From Planctomyces sp. SH-PL14 (GTDB taxonomy: Bacteria > Planctomycetota > Planctomycetia > Planctomycetales > Planctomycetaceae), in assembly GCF_001610835.1 (NCBI RefSeq), contig NZ_CP011270.1, positions 8,245,256 through 8,309,255 on the forward strand: a DNA stretch of 64,000 nucleotides, in the 5' to 3' direction. Shown here one piece after another: positions 45,851 to 54,892 of the stretch. Every line of letters begins with the position of its first letter. The stretch's first letter is position 1. Under the pieces are notes generated by a model. The model was not told where the DNA came from. It searched no databases and saw nothing but the letters and a program-made list of their open reading frames with translations. A program made the translations under genes and the position numbers.

Positions 45851-47590
45851 TCAGCCTGCACCGGGAACCGGCAGCGGAGGACTCGCCGGGACGGTGTAGT
45901 CCGCCTCGATCGCGGCCCGCACCTGCTTCCGCGACTCCTGCGGCGACAGCCGACCGGCCTGCTCCACCGCCGCGACGGCATCGGCCAGGTTCTCATCCTT
46001 GATCGCGGTCCGGCACCACTGCGAGTACTCGCCGCGCTTCAGGTGATAGGACCAGGTCTCGTCGTCCACCCCTTCCCCAAGCTGGTTGAACAGCATCAGG
46101 TTCTGGGCCCGAAGCCGCATCTTCTTCTCCGGCCCGGTGAAGTAGAAACTCCGGTCTTCCGGGAGATCCCCCTCCGCATACTTCCGGCGATGCCGCCGCC
46201 GCTCCGTCTTGGCCGGGGTGACTTTGACCCGCCGGGGAGCCGCTTTCGATCGGATGTCCCAGAGCAGAACCTCTCCCTGCGACACCGGCGCCCCGTCGGT
46301 GGACGGGGTGTCGAGCTTCGCCGCCTCCGCGAACTGCTTCAGCGTCTCCGCTGCCGTCGGCCCGACGGCGATGAACGTATCGACCTGCTTCAGCACCGAC
46401 GGAGCAAGCAGCTCCGGATGGACCGTAATGAGCAGGAAGTTGACCAGCCGTTCGGGCAGCAGCCCTTCCGGCCGTTTCCAGTCTGCCGGCATCAGGTGAT
46501 GGGCTTCATCGAGCAGCAGCCAGTGCGGATGACCCGTTCGACCGCGGAGGTCGAGGATCGGCGAAAGGAGCGACGTGAAGAGCGGCGGCCGATCGGCAAT
46601 CGACATCCCGGTCAGAGTGACGACGGCGCTTGACTGCGGACGTTCGAGCGTTGCGATGACTTCCGAGGGGACCGGCGAGGCGTCGGGCCCGCCGAAGTGC
46701 ATCGGGCCTTCGACGTTCGAATAGTCCCCTTCGGGATCCACTAGGCAGAACTGGTAGCCCTTTTCGAGGAGCGATTCGACGATACGGGTGGCGACCGTCG
46801 ACTTGCCGCTGGCGGAAGGGCCGCAGATCAAGATGTTGTGCCCGTAAGGAGACAACGGGACCGGCTTTCCGCCGGTTTCTCCGAGGGGGAGCTGGTGCCG
46901 CTCGATCGCCCGCGACTCGGCCGCGAGATCCGTCGCCACCATCCGGTCGATCAGCTCCGAGACCCCCGCCCCGTGATCGAGCGTCAGAACGATGTCCGCT
47001 GTCTTCTTGACCGACGGCAGGGCGTTTTCGACCGCCGCGCCGATCTCGCACCCCCGCAGGAGGGCGTGGTCGTTCTCCGCGTCTCCGACGCCGACGACGT
47101 TGTGCGGCGAGATCCCCATCTGGTCTAGGGCCGCCCGGAGGCCGCTCGCCTTGTTGACACCGGCGGGGAGGATCATCACCGCCCCCTTGTTGAAGATCAC
47201 CTGGAGCTCCAGTCCGAGGTCGCGAATCGTTTCCAGAACCGTCGTTTCGTGCGGTTCCCAGGTCGCGACGATCGATCTGCCGACGGAGATCGGCTCGACC
47301 CCGCGGGCGGTCAGGACCTCCACAAACCGGGCCGGAGGGGCCTCCCCGAGCGGAATCTCCTCGCGCGTGGCGGGGCGGTACAGGAGGCCCCCATTCTCCG
47401 CTACGACCCATTCGAAAAGGTCGATCTCCGGAAGAACGGTCAGCAGCTCCGGGAGCTCGCGGCCGGTCACCAGCACCAGCCGCCGTCCGGAGGCCAGGAG
47501 ACGCTTCAGGCTGGCAACCGTTCGCTCATCGACCTGGCCGTGGTGGGCGATCGTGCCGTCGTAATCCGTCGCAAGAACGTGAAATCGCAT
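45851..47590 (-). CDS. HAD-IIB phosphatase fused to a HerA/DUF87-like P-loop ATPase
   Basis: A 579-residue fusion. Residues 1-~230 are a Cof-type HAD phosphatase: nucleophile DYDGTIAHHG (D9, D11) and GDAENDHALL near 167. Residues ~240-470 are a P-loop ATPase: Walker A GPSASGKST near 255, VDPEGDYSNVEG, and Walker B LLLDEAHHLMP near 358, a pattern seen in HerA/VirB4-like ATPases. The C-terminal ~110 residues are basic then helical. The frame is open far upstream, but ATG 47590 with GGGGGAG begins the HAD fold. It is divergent from a coiled-coil gene. The role is unknown. Confidence 0.8.
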   Translation of the reverse strand: MRFHVLATDYDGTIAHHGQVDERTVASLKRLLASGRRLVLVTGRELPELLTVLPEIDLFEWVVAENGGLLYRPATREEIPLGEAPPARFVEVLTARGVEPISVGRSIVATWEPHETTVLETIRDLGLELQVIFNKGAVMILPAGVNKASGLRAALDQMGISPHNVVGVGDAENDHALLRGCEIGAAVENALPSVKKTADIVLTLDHGAGVSELIDRMVATDLAAESRAIERHQLPLGETGGKPVPLSPYGHNILICGPSASGKSTVATRIVESLLEKGYQFCLVDPEGDYSNVEGPMHFGGPDASPVPSEVIATLERPQSSAVVTLTGMSIADRPPLFTSLLSPILDLRGRTGHPHWLLLDEAHHLMPADWKRPEGLLPERLVNFLLITVHPELLAPSVLKQVDTFIAVGPTAAETLKQFAEAAKLDTPSTDGAPVSQGEVLLWDIRSKAAPRRVKVTPAKTERRRHRRKYAEGDLPEDRSFYFTGPEKKMRLRAQNLMLFNQLGEGVDDETWSYHLKRGEYSQWCRTAIKDENLADAVAAVEQAGRLSPQESRKQVRAAIEADYTVPASPPLPVPGAG

Positions 47591-47791
47591 GCGCAGCGCT
47601 CCCCCCCGGGCCGACGGCTTGGTTTCCTCGAACTCGCCGCAATTTGCGGACCGTCCGGGCGGCGAATCCTGCGGTTCGGTGATCCGAGGTCGGGCATCGA
47701 CCGTACTGATTCCCGTTCGGCGGGTGGGTTTCCGCGGACTCGCACGCGGCGGACGACTTTGCGACACTCGCGACGCGCACAGGGAGACCCC

Positions 47792-49309
47792 GTGAAACGG
47801 TCCGGCTTCGACGTTCTGCAAGACCTCCGCCAGTCCCTCTCCGGAATCCGGGAGCAGGCCGCGGCGCTGCGGTCCGAGTCCCAGTCGATCGATGCCGCCA
47901 TGCGGGACCTGGTCTCCCGCCGGTCCGACGCCTTTCTGCAACTCGCCCGCCTCTACCTCCCCCATCTTTCCCGGGAGTCGATCGCGCGGACGTTCGACGA
48001 AGCCCGCGCGGACCTCCAGCAGGTCATCGACCGGAAGGACCGGACCGAGACTGCCCTGACCGGCCAGCTGGAGCGCCTCCGCGCCGACTTCGCCTCGGCG
48101 AATGGTCAGCTTCGCGAGACGACGGGCCGGCTCGACGAATTGGTCGGGCGCCGCGAATCGCTCCAGGCGGAGCTGGCCGCGCGGCTCAAGGATCATCCCG
48201 AGTTCCAGACCCTCTCTCGGACCGCCCTGGAGCGGGAGCAGGAGCTCAAGAAGAACGAATCGCGGGCCGAAGAGGTCGAGCGCGACGCCCGCGACAAGCT
48301 CCCTGCCTACGAGCGGAGCCGGCTCTTCCAGTATCTCTATGACCGCAAGTTCGGCGGTGCGGACTACGCCGCTGGCGGCACGACCCGGCTGCTCGACCGG
48401 TGGGTCGCCCGCCTCATCGGCTACGAGACCGCGCGTCGCAGCTACGAGTTCCTGACCAACACGCCTCCCCGCATGCGGGACGAGGTCGAACGCCGGCGGG
48501 CGGACGTGGACGCCATTCTCGACCAGGCGGAGGATTTCGAGCAGGAGGCGGCCGAGACCATCGGCCTCACGGCGATCCTTCGCCAGGGCCAGGAGGTCGG
48601 AACGGTCCGCGATCGTCAGGTCGCGCAGGTCAATGACCTGCAGCAGCGGGTGGCGGGGGTCGAGCACCAGCTGACGCAGCTCGGCAGCGAGCAGGGGCAG
48701 TTCTACGCCGAAGCGCTCCAGCGGTTCCAGTCATTCCTGATGAAGGCCGACATGGTCCGCCTCGAACGCAACGCCCGCACGACCCCCGACACGGTCGACG
48801 ACGAGCTGGTCTCCCGGATCCGCTGGCTCGGAGAGGAGATCGATCGGCTGGCGAAGAACGTTCCCGATCTGGTCACACGGACGAAGGAGCTCGACGCGCG
48901 GCAGGAAGGGCTTGATTTCGTCGTGCGGCGGTTCCAGCAGTCGAACTTCGATTCGCAGAGGTCCTATTTCCGATCGACCTCCGAGATTGAACGGACGCTC
49001 GCGCAGCTCGAGACCGGGGCGGTGACACGCGACGCCCTGTGGTCGACGATCCGCAGCCACCAGGCCTTCGAGCCGACCTGGGTTGAGCAGAACGCGGGGA
49101 GCGTGGTCCAACATCCGCTCACGGGAGTCCTGCTGCACGCCATGGTCGAAGTGGCGGGGGCGGCTCTCCAGCACGCGGCCTCGAGCTCCCGCTCCCACAG
49201 GTCCTCCTCGCGGCACTCGTCGAGTTTTCCCTCGTCCTCGTCCCCATCTTCGTCTTCGTTCGGAGGGGGCGCATCGGATGGCGGGTTTACGAGTGGCGAA
49301 GGTTTCTGA
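47792..49309 (+). CDS. Large coiled-coil protein with Ser/Gly-rich tail
   Basis: A 505-residue protein starting at GTG 47792 with GGGAG upstream. Most of it (about residues 5-160 and 240-420) is heptad-rich coiled coil, with many Glu/Arg/Gln. The central part (about 165-235) is less coiled and contains LFQYLYDRKFGG. The last ~50 residues are almost entirely Ser/Gly/His, suggesting a flexible tail. No enzymatic motif is seen. It is divergent from the HAD-ATPase gene with 201 bases between them, and may be its structural partner. Confidence 0.75.
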   Translation: MKRSGFDVLQDLRQSLSGIREQAAALRSESQSIDAAMRDLVSRRSDAFLQLARLYLPHLSRESIARTFDEARADLQQVIDRKDRTETALTGQLERLRADFASANGQLRETTGRLDELVGRRESLQAELAARLKDHPEFQTLSRTALEREQELKKNESRAEEVERDARDKLPAYERSRLFQYLYDRKFGGADYAAGGTTRLLDRWVARLIGYETARRSYEFLTNTPPRMRDEVERRRADVDAILDQAEDFEQEAAETIGLTAILRQGQEVGTVRDRQVAQVNDLQQRVAGVEHQLTQLGSEQGQFYAEALQRFQSFLMKADMVRLERNARTTPDTVDDELVSRIRWLGEEIDRLAKNVPDLVTRTKELDARQEGLDFVVRRFQQSNFDSQRSYFRSTSEIERTLAQLETGAVTRDALWSTIRSHQAFEPTWVEQNAGSVVQHPLTGVLLHAMVEVAGAALQHAASSSRSHRSSSRHSSSFPSSSSPSSSSFGGGASDGGFTSGEGF

Positions 49310-49653
49310 TCGGGACCGGCCCTGTTTACGCAGAGACTGACTCTCCAGTCATTTTTCGCGGATCGATCTCGACCGATCGCTGCTTGACGCCCTCCGTAGA
49401 ACAGGCGACCCTATAGCCGTGGGAGATGCGGGCGCTGTCTTCCAGGGAGTTTTCAATGGGGGAAGGATTACCCCTAACGCAAGGGGCGTGACCAGGGGAA
49501 TCCTGGTGATCGGACCCTCTTCTGCGAACTACAATCCAAGCGCACCCGGCTATGGTCGAGCGAGGGGCAGAGCTGGCCCGCCTCCCTTTGCTCCTGTAGT
49601 CGGGTGCCTTTTCAGGCGGACCTCGAAACGAGGGGAGGCGGCGCGATTGCTCG
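49310..49653. other. Intergenic stretch without a recognised gene
   Basis: About 340 bases between convergent genes. A weak reading frame (49419-49667) has no family or ribosome site and is not accepted. A small hairpin, CCTCG-AAA-CGAGG, at 49621-49633 is the only structure noticed. The dispersed repeat found in other gaps of this region is absent here. Confidence 0.4.
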
Positions 49654-52533
49654 TTACTCCGGCTTAACTTGAATCAGCCGCGCCACGACCGCGTCGATCT
49701 CCAGAGGCTTGGGCTCGATCGTCAGCGGTCCCGCGGCGGCGGTCACGATCGCCTTGGCGCGTTCGGCATCCTTTTCAGCGAGCTGATGGAGCGCTCCTGT
49801 GGTGCCGGCCCCCAGGCCGACTAGGCCGCCGACACCGCCGTACTTCTTGGCTCCAGGGAGCATCGACGGAGAGTCGGGCGTCTTGACCGCGTCGAACGAG
49901 AATCCGTCGAGGTCGGCCCAGATCCAGTCGAACGTGCCGGGTGAGGCCGCGTTGGCGAGCGCCGCCCACAGGCCGGCTTCGCCTTGAGCGACGATTGCGA
50001 GCTTCTGGAAGCCCTGTTGCGCTCGCAGGGCGCGGGCCGTGGCGACAATGTCCCGGACGCGATGAGCGAGCAATGGAGCGTTGTACCCGAAGGTGTAGCC
50101 GGGGTATTGCAGGTTGACGGGATAGAGCGGCTTGTCCCCGGCCTTCTTCGCCGCGGCTTCCCGCGATTCGCCGGTCAGGAAGGGATCGATCGAGGCGACC
50201 GTGATGCCGGCGCCGGTCAGTTTCCTGACCATCGCGTTCGGCCCGCCCGCTTCGTCGAGCAGCACCGCTTTCCCCTGGCTGTCGATCCACAGCACGACGA
50301 GTCCCTTGGGATCGTCCGTCGGCCGCATCGCGATGGCCGGGATTTGCTCGCCGGAGTCGGTCCGCCGGACCATCCCGCGGATCAGCGTGATCGAGTCCGC
50401 GAGTTCCTCGGTGCCGATGATCTCGGCCGCGACCGGCTCCGGATCGGCTGGGAGAGGTTTGCCCTTATCGTCCGTGGCGGAGGTCATCCGCGCGCCGGTC
50501 TCGGTCGACTCACCGAACATGACCGCGAGCGCGCCGCCGGTCACCATGCGATAGGCTTCCACGCCAGCGGGATCCTTCGGGAGGATCATCCGCAGTTCCG
50601 CTTCGCTGTCCTGCGTGAGCCGCTCACGGAGCTTGTCCGCCGGCAATGACTCCGCCGGGAGCGGGTGATCGGCGGTGAAGACGGTCAGCTCTTCCTGTGA
50701 GAGAGGCTTGAAGTCTGATTCGGTCAGCGGAGCGGTCTCGGCGAGCGGAAGGTGCTGCTTGAACCAGGCGTACATCCGCTCCCGGGACTTCTCGTTGTAG
50801 TTATGCGGGAACTGCTTGTAGGCGACCGCGGAGACGAGGTCCGACCGGCCGAACAGGCTATAGACCTGCTTCAGTTCCGGGAGCCCCTTGGTCTCGATGT
50901 CGATCGTCCAGTCGTCCGCGCCGACCATCCCCAGCGGGCGGGGTGCGGTCTTCGCCGCGATGGCGACGTTGTTGATCCCCAAGCGGAGGTAGTCTGCGTT
51001 CTCGCAGACGCAGCCCCCCTGCATCGCGGTCCCGACCATGACCGCCGGGAAGGCGACGGTCGGGCGGTCATCGAGGGCGAAGAGCATGAAGGTCTGGGTG
51101 CCGCCGCCGCTCGCTCCGGTCACGCCAATCCGCTTGGGGTCGACATCCGGAAGACCGAGGAGGAAGTCGAGGGCGCGGATTGAGTTCCAGGTCTGCAGTC
51201 CCAGTGGGTTCTGCAGCCACAGCGACGCTTCGGCGTCACCGAGGCCGCCGCGGTGATCGAGGGGCTTCTGGTCGGCGTAGCCGATCATGTCGTAGTGGAA
51301 CACCACGCAGCCCATCCGGGCCAGATGGACCATCCGGGCCTGGAGCGGATAGCGGGCTGCGCTCTCGCGGGTTTCGGCCTTCAGCTTGAACTGTTCCGCA
51401 ACCCCCTTCTCGCCGGCGTCATAGAACCGGCCGTTCGCCCAGTGGCCGTGCGGGCAGAGGACGCCGGGGATCTTCCCCGAGGCGTTCTTGGGACGATAGA
51501 GACTCCCCGTGACGAGGAGTCCAGGGCGGCTGAAGAACGAGACCCGTTCGACGGTGAAGTCGTCACGGTCGACCTTGCCGTGGATCACGGGCTGGAGCGG
51601 TGTCTTCTCCGGCATCGGCCAGAGTCCGCAGGCGACCAGGAGCTGTCGGTGAATCCGCGCGGCGGACTTGGCCCAGTCGGCAACGGTTGTGGGCGGCGTC
51701 CACGGGTGGTAGGCGTCGTTGTAGGTCCGCTGTGGTTTGAGGCGCGCGTCGGAGAGCGGCTTCTCATCGGTGAACACGCGCGGCGCGGTCGCCTCGCGGA
51801 GGTGTGGCTTGAGCAGAGCAGTCCAGCGTGCGTAGCCCTCTTCGCTCATGTGGAGCATGTCTTTGACGAAGAGCGCGGGATCTGGCTCGCCGTTCTTCCC
51901 CATCATGACCGGCTCGACGTCGATGACCTGGAGATAGTTCGTCGTGCGGGCGAACTCCGTGGCGAGGCGGTTTGCTTCGCGCTGCTCCTCGATCATCGAC
52001 CACCGCGAGGGGCTGGGCTTGATCGACAGCATGAGGATTTTGGTTTCGGGCAAGTGTTCGTGGACGACCTGGCAGAAGGCCTTGAGGTCGCCGACGACCG
52101 TTTCAGCGGTCTTCTTGTTCTTGATGTCGTTGTCCCCCGAGTAGAGGACGACGGCTTTGGGGTGGTAGGGGAGAACGGTCCGCGGGGCGAAGTGGGCGGC
52201 GTCGTTCATCTGGGAACCGCCGAAGCCGCGGTTGATGACGGGGAGATCGGGGAAGGACTTCGCGAGGTCCCACAGCCGGATTGTCGAGCTGCCGGTGAAG
52301 ACAATTCCGCCGGCCGCGGGGGGCTTTGACACGTCCGAGTCCTCGAACTTGCGGATCTCCTTCTCCCACTTGGCGGGGCCTTCCACGGCGGGAGGAGATT
52401 CCTTGGCTGCTTCCTGGGCGCGGACAGGAATTCCGATTGTCCAGCCGGCTCCGAGAAGGACCAGAAGCAGTTTGGTGATGAGCGGCCGCACGGTGCGGCG
52501 AGCCGGAGAATGCGAACCGATCCGATGTGCCAT
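49654..52533 (-). CDS. SGNH hydrolase fused to an acetylxylan-esterase-like alpha/beta hydrolase
   Basis: A 959-residue exported protein. A signal segment (TKLLLVLLGAGWTIGIPVRA) is followed by an SGNH/GDSL-type domain: FTGSSTIRLW (Ser82), SGDNDIKN, and DMLHMSEEGY (D225, H228). From about residue 280 a second hydrolase begins, with PGVLCPHGHW and nucleophile elbow VTGASGGGTQT (Ser476), as in planctomycete acetylxylan-esterase-like proteins; the C-terminal ~300 residues appear to include a second hydrolase-like half without a clear active site. ATG 52533 has GCGGAG upstream. Probable deacetylation of polysaccharides outside the cytosol. Confidence 0.85.
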   Translation of the reverse strand: MAHRIGSHSPARRTVRPLITKLLLVLLGAGWTIGIPVRAQEAAKESPPAVEGPAKWEKEIRKFEDSDVSKPPAAGGIVFTGSSTIRLWDLAKSFPDLPVINRGFGGSQMNDAAHFAPRTVLPYHPKAVVLYSGDNDIKNKKTAETVVGDLKAFCQVVHEHLPETKILMLSIKPSPSRWSMIEEQREANRLATEFARTTNYLQVIDVEPVMMGKNGEPDPALFVKDMLHMSEEGYARWTALLKPHLREATAPRVFTDEKPLSDARLKPQRTYNDAYHPWTPPTTVADWAKSAARIHRQLLVACGLWPMPEKTPLQPVIHGKVDRDDFTVERVSFFSRPGLLVTGSLYRPKNASGKIPGVLCPHGHWANGRFYDAGEKGVAEQFKLKAETRESAARYPLQARMVHLARMGCVVFHYDMIGYADQKPLDHRGGLGDAEASLWLQNPLGLQTWNSIRALDFLLGLPDVDPKRIGVTGASGGGTQTFMLFALDDRPTVAFPAVMVGTAMQGGCVCENADYLRLGINNVAIAAKTAPRPLGMVGADDWTIDIETKGLPELKQVYSLFGRSDLVSAVAYKQFPHNYNEKSRERMYAWFKQHLPLAETAPLTESDFKPLSQEELTVFTADHPLPAESLPADKLRERLTQDSEAELRMILPKDPAGVEAYRMVTGGALAVMFGESTETGARMTSATDDKGKPLPADPEPVAAEIIGTEELADSITLIRGMVRRTDSGEQIPAIAMRPTDDPKGLVVLWIDSQGKAVLLDEAGGPNAMVRKLTGAGITVASIDPFLTGESREAAAKKAGDKPLYPVNLQYPGYTFGYNAPLLAHRVRDIVATARALRAQQGFQKLAIVAQGEAGLWAALANAASPGTFDWIWADLDGFSFDAVKTPDSPSMLPGAKKYGGVGGLVGLGAGTTGALHQLAEKDAERAKAIVTAAAGPLTIEPKPLEIDAVVARLIQVKPE

Positions 52534-52634
52534 CGGGAACTCCGCAGGGAGCCAAGGAATCAACTGTTGTTGATTGGTGATAATCTGGTGGCGGGAGGAG
52601 AAGTCAAGCCAGTGCCGGCTGGACGGGGGGCCCG

Positions 52635-52961
52635 CCGGGGTCCAGGGGTACCCCTGGTGGGGGATGCAAGGGGGCAACGCCCCCTTGCCCGCCGGAGGCC
52701 TGGCCGTCGAGAGATGTCTGAAGGAGCACGTGTCCAGCTTTGGCCAACGCATCGTATGCCCCCCTCACCAACCCGCGGGGATCGCAATGCCAGCGGTGTG
52801 TTGTGAGGGAGTCCTCAACGCTGGTGCCACAAAGGGGACGTCCGTTGTGTCCCACGGTTCCTCGTGGAAGTGCCTCCGGCGGCAAGGGGGTGAGACCCCC
52901 TTGACCCCAGTGGCCGTCGCACGTTGGGTTTGAGCGAGCAGAACTGCGCCGGCAAGAACGT
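52635..52961 (+). repeat. Dispersed structured repeat, copy B
   Basis: A near full-length copy, forward on the plus strand. Hairpin 1 (GCAAGGGGGC-AAC-GCCCCCTTGC) lies near the start, the CCCGCCGGAGGC module follows, and the inverse module with hairpin 2 (CAAGGGGGT-GAG-ACCCCCTTG) lies near the end. A reading frame from ATG 52664 to TGA 52933 stays open through most of it. It fills the gap between the SGNH/esterase start and the CobA-HemD stop. Confidence 0.87.
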
Positions 52962-53007
52962 CATTCGAATAGTGGAGAAGCTGACCACCATCCGGCGCGT
53001 GCCCTCC

Positions 53008-54531
53008 CTACGCGAGGCGGCTCTCTCCCGCCATCGCCTGAAACAACCCTTCCCACGTGAACTCGCTCGCCACGACGTTCACGGGCAAGCCAACGTCGCG
53101 GGCCGCCTCGGCCGTCACCGGGCTGATCGCGGCGATCCGGATCTCGCGTCCGAGTTTCGAACGCTGCTCCGGGGGAACGAGCGCGGCGACCTGCCGCGCG
53201 ATCGACGGACTGCTCAGCGCGATCCAGTCGAGATGGCCCGCCGCGATCCGCTCCTGGACGACCGGTTCCCAGCTCTCGACATCGACGTTCTGGTAGACCA
53301 CCACCTGCTCGACCGTCGCTCCCGCAGCGGTCAGCGACGTCGGAAGGACATCGCGCCCGCGGCTCGCCCGCGCCCAGAGGACGCGGCGCCCGGAAACGTG
53401 CGGCGCAAGAGCGGCCGCCAGGTCCTCGGCTCGATACGACGTAGGAACAAGGTCCGCCCGCAGATGAAACCGTCGAAGCTCCTCGGCCGTCGCCGGACCG
53501 ATGGCGGCCAGACGGACCCGGCCGAGCCGGCGGCCGTCGCCACCGCAGGTCCAGAGACGATCAAGGAACGCCCGCACGCCGTTGACGCTGGTGAAGACGA
53601 TCCAGTCGAACTCCGCGAGCCGGTCCAGGACGGCGTCGACTTCGGTCCAGTCGGCCGGGGGGAGAATGTCGATGACCGGCATCGAGACCAGTTCGGCGCC
53701 GAGCTCCGTTCCCCGGTCCAGCACGTCGACGAACTGCTCCTCCGCTCGTGCGATCCCGATCCGCTGTCCGAACAGCGGCCGACGCTCAAACCAGTGCGTC
53801 TGCTCGCGGAGCCGGGCACACTCGCCGACGATGATCAGCGACGGGGCGTGGAGTCCGGCGTCCGCGACCTTCGCCGCGATGTTCTCCAGCGTCCCGGACG
53901 CCACCCGCTGCCGCGGAGTTGTCGCCCGGCAGACGACGGCCACGGGCGTCGATGCCGGCTTTCCGTGGGCGACGAGACTCCCGGCGATCGCGCTGATCTG
54001 GTGCAGCCCCATATAGAAGACGAGCGTCCCCGGGAACCGGGCCAGCTTATCGTAGTCGAGAGCAGACGATGGCTTGTCCGGGGACTCGTGTCCGGTCACG
54101 AACGCCACCGCGGAGGCGTGGTCGCGATGCGTCAGCGAGATGCCGGAGTAGACGGCCGCCCCCGTCGCCGCCGTGATTCCGGGGACGACTTCGTAAGGAA
54201 CGCCGGCCGCCTCCAGGGCTGCCGCTTCTTCGCTCCCGCGGCCGAAGATGTACGGATCCCCTCCCTTGAGCCGGACGACCGTCTTCCCGGCCAGCCCCGC
54301 CTCGACCAACCGGCGGTTGATCTCCTCCTGGTTCAGGTGCTTGGCATCGGGCCCGGTTCCGCCCACGCGGGAGGTTCGCTCGCAGGCCGCGTGCGAGTAC
54401 CGGAGCAGGACCGGATTGACGAGCCCGTCGTAGAGCACGAGGTCCGCCTTCGCGAGGCACTCCATTCCGCGAATTGTGAGAAGCCCAGGATCACCGGGAC
54501 CGGCACCAACCAGATAGACTTTTCCGGGCAT
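53008..54531 (-). CDS. cobA: Uroporphyrinogen-III C-methyltransferase/synthase fusion (CobA-HemD)
   Basis: A 507-residue bifunctional tetrapyrrole enzyme. Residues 1-~245 are the SAM-dependent methyltransferase: VYLVGAGPGDPGLLT, VVRLKGGDPYIFGRG and VVPGITAATG. Residues ~255-507 are uroporphyrinogen-III synthase (HemD): IVFTSVNGVRAFLD, AIGPATAEEL and WIALSSPSIARQVA. HemD makes uroporphyrinogen III and CobA converts it to precorrin-2 for siroheme or cobalamin. Such fusions occur in several phyla. It is monocistronic here, framed by repeat copies B and C. Confidence 0.95.
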   Translation of the reverse strand: MPGKVYLVGAGPGDPGLLTIRGMECLAKADLVLYDGLVNPVLLRYSHAACERTSRVGGTGPDAKHLNQEEINRRLVEAGLAGKTVVRLKGGDPYIFGRGSEEAAALEAAGVPYEVVPGITAATGAAVYSGISLTHRDHASAVAFVTGHESPDKPSSALDYDKLARFPGTLVFYMGLHQISAIAGSLVAHGKPASTPVAVVCRATTPRQRVASGTLENIAAKVADAGLHAPSLIIVGECARLREQTHWFERRPLFGQRIGIARAEEQFVDVLDRGTELGAELVSMPVIDILPPADWTEVDAVLDRLAEFDWIVFTSVNGVRAFLDRLWTCGGDGRRLGRVRLAAIGPATAEELRRFHLRADLVPTSYRAEDLAAALAPHVSGRRVLWARASRGRDVLPTSLTAAGATVEQVVVYQNVDVESWEPVVQERIAAGHLDWIALSSPSIARQVAALVPPEQRSKLGREIRIAAISPVTAEAARDVGLPVNVVASEFTWEGLFQAMAGESRLA

Positions 54532-54606
54532 TGAACGTTCAAAGGGAGAAGAGCGACTCGTCAGCCCCGTAGTCTAGCGACGGCTGCCGTTCGATTCCGC
54601 TGGGAC

Positions 54607-54848
54607 AAGCACTCCAGTGAGGAACCTTGGTAAGCAGCGGATGTCCCCTTTGTGGGACCCGCGTTGAGGACTCCCTCACACGATGCCGCTGGGTTTGCAA
54701 TGCCCGCGGGTTGGTGAGGGGGCATGCGGTACGCTTTCCGCGTTTGGACACGTGCTCCTTCAGATATCTCTCGACGGCCAGGCCTCCGGCGGACAAGGGG
54801 GCGTTGCCCCCTTGCATCCCCCACCAGGGTGCCCCTGGACCCGGTTCG
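54607..54848 (-). repeat. Dispersed structured repeat, copy C (truncated)
   Basis: About 240 bases, forward on the minus strand. It contains hairpin 1 and the first CCGCCGGAGGC-type module, but is cut before the inverse module, so hairpin 2 and the final ~80 bases are missing. It lies between the CobA-HemD start and the stop of the TIM-barrel gene, 44 bases from that stop. Confidence 0.85.
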
Positions 54849-54892
54849 GGCAGTCGTGGGCGACCACTAATCGGCGAATGCGCCCGAACGTC

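Noticed and set aside
47591-48667. Upstream extension of the HAD-ATPase frame
   Set aside because: It runs antisense through the coiled-coil gene, and the HAD nucleophile motif begins a few residues after ATG 47590.
49419-49667. 82-codon plus-strand frame between convergent genes
   Set aside because: No ribosome site, no family and low-information composition.
52574-52933. Treating the frames inside repeat copies as ordinary genes
   Set aside because: The frames are broken by indels in most copies and have no convincing ribosome site; they are described as a finding on the repeat instead.
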